Assembly (NCBI RefSeq): GCF_022179545.1
Contig: NZ_AP025518.1
Location: 4,650,001-4,714,000 of the forward strand
Length of the DNA stretch: 64,000 nucleotides
Reading direction: 5' to 3'
Source: Mycolicibacterium fortuitum subsp. fortuitum
Lineage (GTDB): Bacteria; Actinomycetota; Actinomycetes; Mycobacteriales; Mycobacteriaceae
Part shown: one piece after another, positions 8,964 through 16,156 of the stretch
Numbering within the stretch: the first letter of the stretch is position 1
Layout of the letters: the number at the start of each line of letters is the position of its first letter
Notes under the pieces: model-generated
The model's database searches: none
What the model saw: the letters and a program-made list of their open reading frames with translations, nothing else
What the model was told of the DNA's origin: nothing
Made by a program: the position numbers and the translations under genes

Positions 8964-8987
8964 ATACCGTTAGCTTAAGAAGCTGAC

Positions 8988-9524
8988 ATGGGTAATGAGT
9001 GGGCTCCCTCAGGCGGCGACTGGGATGACGATGATGAAGTTGACGTCGACAATTCAATGCAGCTTGACGGACTTCCCGATTATGACGACTACTCGCCGAC
9101 TGACGATGGCAATCACGATAACTGGATCGTTGAGTCTCATGATGCAAGACAACCGAGCACCGCTGAGGATGATTCGACTGTCGAGACTTTAATAGTGACG
9201 GCAAGAAACCCAGGCGGCTCCGTCACAGCCACTGCCACGATTGACGGCCGAGTGTTTCAACTGGACCTGGCTCCGCTGGTAACCAGAATGACTGAGCCAG
9301 AATTGGCAGCGGAAATCGTCAAAGTCTGCGGGCTCGCGACCAAGCAGGCGGAAGCAGCTCAGTACTACCTTGTCGCAAACTTGATGGACGAACTCGGCCA
9401 GGATCCGGCGGGGACACGTGCGTTTCTTGAACACACCATCGGGCTTCCATCGCCTGAGACGGTCCTCAACGAGAAAGCACAAATGTTTGCCGACCACTAC
9501 GCTGACCCTGATTGGCGCGACTGA
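8988..9524 (+). CDS. EspD/EspH-like ESX-accessory protein
   Basis: A 178-residue protein. Residues 1-65 are very acidic (DDDDEVDVDN, DYDDYSP, DDGNHDN). Residues ~68-178 resemble the conserved domain of EspD/EspH: TARNPGGSVTATATIDGRV, then MTEPELAAEI and an Ala/Gln helix (TKQAEAAQYY), the tail ending in FADHYADPDW. EspD stabilises EspA and EspC, and EspH supports EspE/EspF handling in ESX-1; a chaperone-like role for the two upstream proteins is inferred. It begins 24 bases after the EspC-like gene. Confidence 0.72.
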   Translation: MGNEWAPSGGDWDDDDEVDVDNSMQLDGLPDYDDYSPTDDGNHDNWIVESHDARQPSTAEDDSTVETLIVTARNPGGSVTATATIDGRVFQLDLAPLVTRMTEPELAAEIVKVCGLATKQAEAAQYYLVANLMDELGQDPAGTRAFLEHTIGLPSPETVLNEKAQMFADHYADPDWRD

Positions 9525-9529
9525 GCAAC

Positions 9530-10990
9530 ATGACGGGAAATCTCAGCAGTCCGCCGGCAACCGGAAGTCGGACGCGATGGTGGATTGTCGGCATCGTTGT
9601 TGCAGTCGTCGCATGTCTAATCGGAACAGGCATTTTTGCCTTTGATGCCGGAAGATCAACGAATGGTAGCGTCCCAACATTTCAGCGCGAGGACTGGCAA
9701 CCACCACCGCAGGTCGTTTTAGCATCAACGATGCGAGAACGTCCGATGCCCGGCTGGCGCGCCACCGGTACAGATTTAGGTCTGCCTGATACCACCATCT
9801 TCGCCGAATCTGACAGAAATCCCGGCTCGACCACTCCATTCGTAGGTTCCGTCAACAACAACGCCTACTTTCTCGCCAGCAGCCCGGGTTCGCCTGACCG
9901 ACAGCAGTGGCTTGTCGGACTGGACGTTGATACCGGTGAACGATTGTTTCATCCAGTCAAAATTGACGCTGGCCAGAATTTCCTAAAGTGTTTTCTCAAC
10001 GGACCAGAAACTGTCTTATGTCTTGCAGACGATGTGCAAGACGGCAACGCCGAAGGCATGGCGTGGGTGGTTGATGCAAAATCCGGCGACATAATGTTCA
10101 ACGGTCCGAGCCAGTTACATGCGACACCGGTCAGCAATATCGCAGTGCAGCAGGTAGGCATATACGCGGTCGCGGAAGTACGTGACAAAGGAGTCTATGG
10201 CGTTGGTCCGCACGCAGAGACCACCTGGTTTGTTCCGGGCGCCACCAAGGTGAAACCTGCCAAATGGCCTGCTGACTTTGTTCCACCCGCCCTCGCCGTG
10301 GCGCAGAATTCCGCCATGAGCTCGAACCGGGTGGTTATCTTCTCCTTGATCGACGGGAAAGTCATCACGCCGCACATTAGCGGCGAAGGAAACCCGCTGA
10401 CCGCGGTCGTCTACCCTGGAGGTTTAGCTGTCGAAGCCGCCACCGATACCAACTCGTCGATCCCCGACACCGTGGTTTTCCTCGATGACGCAGGAAACTA
10501 TATTAGCGAAACCAACAGTTCTGGGGATTTGACTCTACTGTCGATGACTCTCCCAATGCTGAAGTCCTCGCCCAGCTATACGATTTTCGGGGGCAACGGC
10601 GCGGATCTCCTCGAGCTTCCCGGTGCAGGGCTCGGGCCTGATTCAGTACTGATAGGCCACCGTGTATATGTGCCCGAATCAAATTGGGAAGGGCCGGTGA
10701 AAGTCAGGCGATGGCGACAATTCGACCTGACGACAGGCGGTGAAGGAAATACCTGCCGCTCCAATATGAGTCACTACGTGGCAAATGACGGCCACGTTGG
10801 CGTATTCGAAACAGGCCGCAACGATGCTGTCGGTGCGACGAGCTTCGCTATGGACCTCGCTACCTGTGAAAAATTGTGGACAATCCCTGTCAACCCCGAT
10901 TCATTCCACCGACTGTGGCATATCAGCGGTGATCTCGTCGAGCTCTCCGATGATGGCACCGAACTTCACTCGCTAGTGGCCTCAGAATGA
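9530..10990 (+). CDS. Membrane-anchored extracytoplasmic protein, possible beta-propeller
   Basis: A 486-residue protein if translated from the ATG at 9530; a TTG at 9512 in the same frame would overlap the upstream gene and add six residues. Residues ~16-40 (RWWIVGIVVAVVACLIGTGI) are a single membrane segment following a short basic cytoplasmic end, so the remaining ~440 residues should lie outside the membrane. They are rich in beta-forming stretches with recurring DAKSGDI, DVDTGERLF and LTTGGEG-like turns, resembling PQQ/WD-type propeller blades. I recognise no named family. No such protein accompanies the espACD or espEFGH loci as I know them, so a scaffold, receptor or secretion partner role is open. 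It is the last gene of the islet operon. Confidence 0.6.
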   Translation: MTGNLSSPPATGSRTRWWIVGIVVAVVACLIGTGIFAFDAGRSTNGSVPTFQREDWQPPPQVVLASTMRERPMPGWRATGTDLGLPDTTIFAESDRNPGSTTPFVGSVNNNAYFLASSPGSPDRQQWLVGLDVDTGERLFHPVKIDAGQNFLKCFLNGPETVLCLADDVQDGNAEGMAWVVDAKSGDIMFNGPSQLHATPVSNIAVQQVGIYAVAEVRDKGVYGVGPHAETTWFVPGATKVKPAKWPADFVPPALAVAQNSAMSSNRVVIFSLIDGKVITPHISGEGNPLTAVVYPGGLAVEAATDTNSSIPDTVVFLDDAGNYISETNSSGDLTLLSMTLPMLKSSPSYTIFGGNGADLLELPGAGLGPDSVLIGHRVYVPESNWEGPVKVRRWRQFDLTTGGEGNTCRSNMSHYVANDGHVGVFETGRNDAVGATSFAMDLATCEKLWTIPVNPDSFHRLWHISGDLVELSDDGTELHSLVASE

Positions 10991-11026
10991 TCCGAGCCGC
11001 GCGAGCCGCTCGCTTATGTGCTCGCG

Positions 11027-11040
11027 CTCACGAAAGTGAG
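11027..11040. terminator. Small hairpin after the islet operon
   Basis: CTCAC (11027-11031) and GTGAG (11036-11040) flank a GAAA tetraloop, 36 bases past the operon stop. The stem is short and has no U-tract; it could terminate the islet transcript. Confidence 0.35.
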
Positions 11041-11070
11041 GCAAGCAAAGCAATCAGTCGGCTCGTCAGG

Positions 11071-11209
11071 GCTCAACTCAGGTGCAGGGCACCCCGTGCG
11101 GGCCACCGATCCAGTGGCCTGGCGGGGACTGCCACGGGCACCACTTCTTGACCTGCCCGGGAGCACCCCAATTGGGGCCTGGGTTCCAATCCACCCAACC
11201 CGGCCCCGG
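11071..11209. repeat. 139-bp perfect direct repeat, copy 2 (within intact gene)
   Basis: Identical to 7133-7271. It covers seven bases past the stop codon and the last 132 coding bases of the minus-strand secreted-protein gene, and ends where that gene's sequence changes from GGPGPGW to its own N-terminal part. Confidence 0.95.
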
Positions 11210-11332
11210 GATCCACGGAATGTTGGGCCCATGACCGGGGTCAGCCTGCGCTGACGCCGCACCCAATCCCAGGGATCCGGCACCGAGCGCAGCGGCGATG
11301 ATTGCCGTGCCCGTGATTTTCTTCAGATTCAC
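11078..11332 (-). CDS. Small secreted Pro/Gly/Trp-rich protein
   Basis: An 84-residue protein started by GTG at 11332, with GGGAGGAG 7 bases upstream. Residues 1-~31 are a Sec signal peptide (basic NLKK, then GTAIIAAALGAGSLGLGAA, cleavage near ASAQA-DP). The mature ~53 residues are rich in Pro, Gly and Trp (PWIPGPGWVDWNPGPNWG) with two Cys that could form a disulfide. Function unknown. Its 3' half is duplicated at 7133-7271, and the islet lies directly downstream of its stop. Confidence 0.8.
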   Translation of the reverse strand: MNLKKITGTAIIAAALGAGSLGLGAASAQADPGHGPNIPWIPGPGWVDWNPGPNWGAPGQVKKWCPWQSPPGHWIGGPHGVPCT

Positions 11333-11406
11333 GTGGTGTCTCCTCCCTACTCGCGCGCCTGCGCGCCTCGACTCTGCGTCTGAGACGGCGACGGGCTCAG
11401 GAAGCC

Positions 11407-11430
11407 GGCCTGCCATACCTTCGGCAGGCC
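11407..11430. terminator. Hairpin next to VOC remnant
   Basis: Arms GGCCTGCC (11407-11414) and GGCAGGCC (11423-11430) pair perfectly around an 8-base loop. It lies just beyond the stop of the VOC remnant on the minus strand and may be its old terminator. Confidence 0.4.
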
Positions 11431-11444
11431 AACTCACGACCTGT

Positions 11445-11639
11445 CTATGTTCCACGGTACGCCGGGTCCGGGAAGGCACCGAGGCTTGCCGATTTCTGAG
11501 CTGCCGGCACGCAGAACTCGTTGCCTTCGGGATCGGCAAGCGCCACCCACGTCTCGTCCCCCCTGGCCGACGTCGACATGATGGGCGCCCAGGCGGCACC
11601 ACGCCCCAGTGCTTCGGGATCATGCGCGTCGATGCAGAT
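11445..11639 (-). pseudogene. Remnant of a VOC (glyoxalase-like) gene
   Basis: On the minus strand a 64-residue open stretch runs from 11639 to a TAG at 11445-11447. It reads ICIDAHDPEALGRGAAW, then DETWVALADPEGNEFCVPA. DPEGNEFCV is the hallmark end of actinobacterial glyoxalase-like VOC proteins. The frame is closed by a TAG immediately upstream (11640-11642) and no start or N-terminal VOC half remains; fadD36 begins its stop codon at 11651. The gene has therefore lost its 5' part. Confidence 0.65.
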
Positions 11640-11650
11640 CTAGGAGAGCC

Positions 11651-13066
11651 TCAGTGCCGTTGCGCCAGCTCTTTTTTCATCACCTTGCCCATGGCGTTGC
11701 GGGGCAGGCTGTCTACCAGACGTACTTCACGGGGCCGTTTGTGTGCTGAAAGCTGTTGGGCGACAAACTCGATCAACGCCTCCGGTGCAGCAGTACCGAC
11801 GACGAACGCGACGATGCGCTGCCCGAGATCCTCGTCGGGCACCCCGACGACGGCGACCTCGTCGACCCCGTCATGACCCAGCAGCGCGGTCTCGATCTCA
11901 CCGGCGCCGATGCGGTACCCGCCCGATTTGATCAGGTCCACCGATTCACGCCCCACGATGCGGTGCATCCCGTCGCCGTCGATCACCGCGACGTCCCCGG
12001 TGCGGTACCAGCCGTCGGCATCGAAGGCCTCGGCGGTGGCGTCCGGCCGGTTGAGGTAGCCGTCGAACACCATGGGGCCCTTGATCTGTAGCCGTCCGAT
12101 GGTTTCACCGTCGTGGGGCACGGGGGCGCCGTCGTCGTCGACAAGCCGGGTCTGCACTCCGGCCACTGGCAGCCCGACCCAGCCGGGCCTGCGGTCACCG
12201 TCTATCCGGGTACTGAGGGTGATCAGCGACTCTGTGCTGCCGTAGCGCTCCACCGGGGCATGGCCGGTCAGTCGGACCAACTCGTCGAACACGGGCACCG
12301 GCAGCGGTGCACTGCCGGATACCAGCAGCCGCGCGGTGGACAACGCCAGCGCCGAGTCCAGATCTTTGACCACTCGGGACCACACGGTGGGCACCCCGAA
12401 GTACAGCGTGCCCTGCGCCTGCGCATAAGCGGCCGGTGTCGGTTTTCCGGTGTGTATGAAGCGATTCCCGATTCGCAGCGAGCCGAGCAGGCCGAGCACC
12501 AGGCCATGCACGTGGAACAGGGGCAGCCCGTGCACCAGCGTGTCATCGGCCGTCCATTGCCAGGCGGCGGCCAGGGCGTCGATGTCGTCGGCGATGGCCT
12601 GGCGGCTGATCGGCACGCCCTTCGGCGCTCCGGTGGTTCCCGAGGTGTACATGATGATCGCGGTCGAGCTGGGCGACGGTTCGGGATAGCGGTGCCAGCT
12701 CCGGGCGTGCAGGCGCACCGGGATGTGCGGCAATCCCGCAGGATCATCGCCGTCGTCGGGCTGCTCCCCCAGCCAGGCCTGAGCCCCCGAGTCGGTGAGG
12801 ATGTGCCGGCGCTCTGCCGCGCCGACGTCGGCGGACACCGGGACCACCGGCACGCCGGCGATCAGGCACCCGACGATGGCGAGGACCGTCGTCGGGGTGG
12901 GTGTCGCCAGGACCGCGACCCGGCGGGCGACAGCGACGCGCTCAGCCACCGATGTGGCGGCGCCGACGAGGTCACTGCGGCTCAGTACGGTCCCGTCGAT
13001 GGTGACGGCGTCGGCGAGTTCGGCGCCCGCCGCGACGGCTGCGGGGTTCAGGGAGGCCAGCAACAC
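11651..13066 (-). CDS. fadD36: Acyl-CoA synthetase FadD36
   Basis: A 471-residue member of the ANL adenylate-forming family that activates an acyl or dicarboxylic acid to its CoA thioester. The P-loop MYTSGTTGAPKGVPIS, the YGSTE motif, GWYRTGDVA and the C-terminal lysine region LPRNAMGKVMKKEL are all visible. The GTG at 13066 is chosen because the protein then begins VLLASLNP, the usual FadD36 start, and because a further upstream start would overlap the divergent gene. The compact size and position relative to dapD/dapE match Rv1193. The exact substrate cannot be read from the sequence; related short enzymes prefer malonate, methylmalonate or propionate. Confidence 0.87.
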   Translation of the reverse strand: MLLASLNPAAVAAGAELADAVTIDGTVLSRSDLVGAATSVAERVAVARRVAVLATPTPTTVLAIVGCLIAGVPVVPVSADVGAAERRHILTDSGAQAWLGEQPDDGDDPAGLPHIPVRLHARSWHRYPEPSPSSTAIIMYTSGTTGAPKGVPISRQAIADDIDALAAAWQWTADDTLVHGLPLFHVHGLVLGLLGSLRIGNRFIHTGKPTPAAYAQAQGTLYFGVPTVWSRVVKDLDSALALSTARLLVSGSAPLPVPVFDELVRLTGHAPVERYGSTESLITLSTRIDGDRRPGWVGLPVAGVQTRLVDDDGAPVPHDGETIGRLQIKGPMVFDGYLNRPDATAEAFDADGWYRTGDVAVIDGDGMHRIVGRESVDLIKSGGYRIGAGEIETALLGHDGVDEVAVVGVPDEDLGQRIVAFVVGTAAPEALIEFVAQQLSAHKRPREVRLVDSLPRNAMGKVMKKELAQRH

Positions 13067-13091
13067 CCTTGTCAGGCTACCGTCGGGTGGT

Positions 13092-14120
13092 ATGGGCCCA
13101 GCAGCTGGACGCGACCGTGACGACTCTGGCCGGCCGCGCAGCACCCGCCCCCGTGACGCGCTCGGCCGGCCCTTGCCCTACGGCAGTGAAGGCGTCGAGC
13201 GGATTCCCGACGATCTGGACCTCTCGCCCGCCGAAACTCTGGCGTACGCCCAGGATCTGCTCGACCGAGGCCATGCATTCGGCGCCCACGAAGTGCTCGA
13301 GGCGGCGTGGAAGAACGGTCCGGACCACGAACGTGCACTCTGGCAAGGTCTGGCGCAACTGGCTGTGGGCATCACGCATGTGCAGCGCGGCAACCGGACC
13401 GGAGCTGCCGCCCTGCTACGTCGTGCCGCGGCGCGGTTGTCACTGGTGGAAATCCCGGCGCCCTACGACGTCGATGCGGCCCGCCTGGTCGGTTTCGCGG
13501 TCACCCTCGCCGATGACGTCGAGAATGACGGCGACATCGCGCCGGCCCGGCTACGCACAGGTCTGACGGCCGCCATCCGGCAGACGGCGACACGAGAGGT
13601 GTACCGCAACAACTGGTTGAGGCTGCGTGAGGACGACATCGTCCGGCCCGACGGCAGCACCGGTATCTACGCCGTCGTGGACAAACAGACTTACGCCCTG
13701 GTGATCCCGTATGACGCCGAGACGGATCGGTTTCACCTCGTGGAGCAGTTCCGTTATCCGTTGGGGTTGCGGCGCTGGGAGTTCCCGCAGGGCACCGCTC
13801 CCGAGCATCAGCAGCTGGAGCCGACCGCGCTCGCCCACCGCGAGCTGCGCGAGGAGACGGGGCTGCGGGCCGAGCGCATGGAAAGACTCGGCCAACTCGA
13901 TGTGGCGGCGGGGATGAGCAGCCAGCGCGGGTGGGTGTTCCTGGCAACCGGCCTCACCGAGGGCGAGCACGAACGCGAGCACGAGGAGCAGGACATGCAC
14001 AGTGCGTGGTTCTCTCGCGACCAGCTTCGGCGCATGATCGCCGAGGGTGAGATCACCGATGCGCAGAGCCTGGCGGCCTTGACATTTCTGCTGTTGCGCG
14101 AGAGAGAGATTCAGCGTTGA
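13092..14120 (+). CDS. DUF309-NUDIX fusion (ADP-ribose pyrophosphatase-like)
   Basis: A 342-residue protein from ATG 13092, which gives the typical DUF309 beginning (RDRDDSGRPRSTRPRDALGRPLP). Residues ~35-150 are the DUF309 helical bundle (LLDRGHAFGAHEVLEAAWK, ALWQGLAQLAVG). From about residue 170 (TREVYRNNWLRLREDDIV) it is a NUDIX hydrolase of the ADP-sugar pyrophosphatase type, with WEFPQG and the box ALAHRELREETGL. The joint has no stop or start between the parts. The NUDIX half should cleave a nucleoside diphosphate linked to a sugar or similar moiety; the DUF309 role is unknown. Divergent from fadD36 by 25 bases. Confidence 0.75.
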   Translation: MGPAAGRDRDDSGRPRSTRPRDALGRPLPYGSEGVERIPDDLDLSPAETLAYAQDLLDRGHAFGAHEVLEAAWKNGPDHERALWQGLAQLAVGITHVQRGNRTGAAALLRRAAARLSLVEIPAPYDVDAARLVGFAVTLADDVENDGDIAPARLRTGLTAAIRQTATREVYRNNWLRLREDDIVRPDGSTGIYAVVDKQTYALVIPYDAETDRFHLVEQFRYPLGLRRWEFPQGTAPEHQQLEPTALAHRELREETGLRAERMERLGQLDVAAGMSSQRGWVFLATGLTEGEHEREHEEQDMHSAWFSRDQLRRMIAEGEITDAQSLAALTFLLLREREIQR

Positions 14121-14154
14121 CATCAACCTAAGTTGAGGTTCTAGCGTCGGTCGC

Positions 14155-15186
14155 GTGACCCAACCAGAGGTGATTGTCGACCAAGTTGTCCTTCGCGACG
14201 GCTTCGTCCCGTTGATAGATATCAGCAGCGCCCGCAACGGCGACCAGCGTCAGCGTCAGGCGGTGGCCGATGCGATCGGCCGATGCTGTGAAAGCAGCGG
14301 TTTTCTGCTGCTCGTCGGCCATGGCGTACCCGATCGAGTGATCGACGACGCCAACCGTGCCCTGCGGGAGTTCTTCTCACTGCCGCAGGCAGTCAAGGAT
14401 CAGGTCAAGGCGGATCCATCCGATCCACTGGCCCGCGGATTCAGCAGCGCAGGCAGCCTCGCGGCCACCAACGACGGAGCCGACCGCGCGGCCGAGCACG
14501 AATCACCGGACCACGTCGAGAAATTCGTGTACTTTCCGCTGGGCAACCCGGAGGGTGTCGACGGGCCGGGATGGACCGACCAACGGGTGGCGGTCGCCGA
14601 ACGGTGGCCCGAGGTCGCGGGATTCCGCACGGCCTACCAACGGTATTACGACGAGATGGCTGCGCTTGCCACCGAGTTGTCCCGACTGTTCGCCTTGGCC
14701 CTGGGTCTGCGTGAGGACTGGTTCGACGAGAAGATCGACCGGCACAACTCGAACCTGATGGCCAACCACTACCCCGCGGACAATCAGCCTGAGGGCCATA
14801 TCCGGCTGAGCCCGCACAGCGATTGGGGCAACCTCACGATCTTGTTGCAGGATGAATCCCAGAGCGGGCTACAGGTTCGGGGTGATCGTGGGGACTGGCT
14901 CGACGTACCGGTGGTGCCCGGCTCGTTCGTGATCAATATCGGTGACCTACTGGCCCGGTGGACCAACGATCGCTGGGTCAGCACGGTGCACCGCGTGGTG
15001 AGTACCGGAGCGCCGACGGCAGAACGGTTCAGTCTGCCGTTCTTCCACCAGCCCAACTTCGACGCCGTGATCGAGTGCATTCCCACGTGCGCCACACCGG
15101 ACAATCCGGCGCGGTACGAGCCGGTGGTGTCCGGACCGTATCTGCTGGACAAGTTCAGGGTCGCCTACGCCCTGAATCCGCAGTGA
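14155..15186 (+). CDS. 2-oxoglutarate/Fe(II)-dependent oxygenase, isopenicillin-N-synthase type
   Basis: A 343-residue enzyme with the N-terminal DIOX domain (VPLIDISSAR, CCESSGFLLLVGHGVP) and the C-terminal double-stranded beta-helix. Iron ligands are in SPHSDWG (His-x-Asp) and the distal His in STVHRVVS; the 2-oxoglutarate-binding Arg-x-Ser is RFSLPFF. The GTG at 14155 is 34 bases after the DUF309-NUDIX stop, so co-transcription is likely. Family members oxidise small molecules such as gibberellins, ethylene precursors or thymine; the substrate here is unknown. Confidence 0.83.
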   Translation: MTQPEVIVDQVVLRDGFVPLIDISSARNGDQRQRQAVADAIGRCCESSGFLLLVGHGVPDRVIDDANRALREFFSLPQAVKDQVKADPSDPLARGFSSAGSLAATNDGADRAAEHESPDHVEKFVYFPLGNPEGVDGPGWTDQRVAVAERWPEVAGFRTAYQRYYDEMAALATELSRLFALALGLREDWFDEKIDRHNSNLMANHYPADNQPEGHIRLSPHSDWGNLTILLQDESQSGLQVRGDRGDWLDVPVVPGSFVINIGDLLARWTNDRWVSTVHRVVSTGAPTAERFSLPFFHQPNFDAVIECIPTCATPDNPARYEPVVSGPYLLDKFRVAYALNPQ

Positions 15187-15195
15187 GGTTGTGAC

Positions 15196-16155
15196 TCAGC
15201 GCCGCTCGGCCAGTGCCCGCAGGAAGAAGGTCAGGTTGGCCGGACGTTCGGCCAGCCGCCGCACGAAGTAGCCGTACCACTCGTTGCCGAACGGTACGTA
15301 CACCCGGACGTGGTTGCCCGCATCGGCGAGCCGGCGTTGTTCGGCGTCGCGGATGTTGTAGAGCATCTGGTACTCGAAACCGTCAACGCCCCGGCGGAAT
15401 TCCTCGGCGAGGCTCGGCACGGCGTCGATGATGGCCGGGTCGTGTGAGGCGACCATCGGGTAACCCGACCCGGCCATCAGCACCCGCAGGCACCGTAGGT
15501 AGGAAGCGGTGACCTCGGCTGCGTCCCGGTAGGCCACCGATGCGGGTTCGTCGTAGGCGCCCTTGCACAGCCGGATCCGGGCTCCGGCTGCGGCGAAGTC
15601 CCGGCAGTCTGCCTCTGTGCGGTGCAGATACGCTTGCAGAACTGTTCCGAGCCAGTCGAATTCGGTGCGCAGGTCACGCACTATGGACAGGGTCGAGTCG
15701 GTGGTGGTGTGGTCTTCGGCGTCTACCGTCACCCAGGCCCCCACCTCACGGGCTTTCGCGCAGATGGTGTGTGCGTTCTCGTAGGCGATCTTTTCGCCGT
15801 CGCGGGGCAGCGCCTGCCCCAGGGCCGAGAGTTTGAGTGACACCTCGAGCGGGCGCACCTTCGCATCGACGTCGCCGCGCTGCGCCAGACCATCGAGCAG
15901 GGCCAGGTAGGCCTGCACAGTGCGTTCGGCGTCGTCGACGCTGGTGGTGTCCTCGCCGAGGTAGTCGACTGTGACGAAGCGCCTCGAATCTCTCAGCGCA
16001 CCAACGGTGTCGAGCGCGTCCGGCACAGTTTCCCCCGCGACAAAGCGGTCCACCACCTTGCGGGTGATCGGGAGGCGTTCGGCCGTACGGCGCAGGCGCG
16101 GTGAGTGTGACGCGGCCAGGATCGCCGGGCGGGCAACTCGTTGAAAGACGCCCAT
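15196..16155 (-). CDS. pruB: Proline dehydrogenase
   Basis: A 319-residue monofunctional FAD-dependent proline dehydrogenase (Rv1188/PutA type) that oxidises L-proline to pyrroline-5-carboxylate and passes electrons to the quinone pool. It is a TIM-barrel with the conserved VSLKLSALGQ strand, RLCKGAYDE, and the C-terminal VYVPFGNEWYGYFVRRLAERP with the proline-binding Arg pair. It lies one base past the pruA stop (16157), so both form one operon, in the order pruA-pruB. Confidence 0.93.
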   Translation of the reverse strand: MGVFQRVARPAILAASHSPRLRRTAERLPITRKVVDRFVAGETVPDALDTVGALRDSRRFVTVDYLGEDTTSVDDAERTVQAYLALLDGLAQRGDVDAKVRPLEVSLKLSALGQALPRDGEKIAYENAHTICAKAREVGAWVTVDAEDHTTTDSTLSIVRDLRTEFDWLGTVLQAYLHRTEADCRDFAAAGARIRLCKGAYDEPASVAYRDAAEVTASYLRCLRVLMAGSGYPMVASHDPAIIDAVPSLAEEFRRGVDGFEYQMLYNIRDAEQRRLADAGNHVRVYVPFGNEWYGYFVRRLAERPANLTFFLRALAERR

Positions 16156-16156
16156 G

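Larger units (their letters stand above)
7133..11209. other. Islet of ESX-accessory-like genes bounded by 139-bp direct repeats
   Basis: Four genes on one strand (7606-10990) with clearly higher A+T content and more relaxed codon use than the flanks lie between two identical 139-bp repeats, 3,938 bases apart. One repeat is the 3' end of an intact gene (11078-11332); the other is a detached copy. That is the geometry left by integration into a gene's 3' end with restoration of the reading frame, or by an unequal duplication. No integrase, transposase or tRNA is present inside, so if it was mobile its enzyme was supplied in trans or has been lost. Confidence 0.7.

Noticed and set aside
7606..10990. 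Integrase or transposase within the islet
   Set aside because: All four frames were read and none carries a recombinase motif; no terminal inverted repeats were found at the repeat borders.
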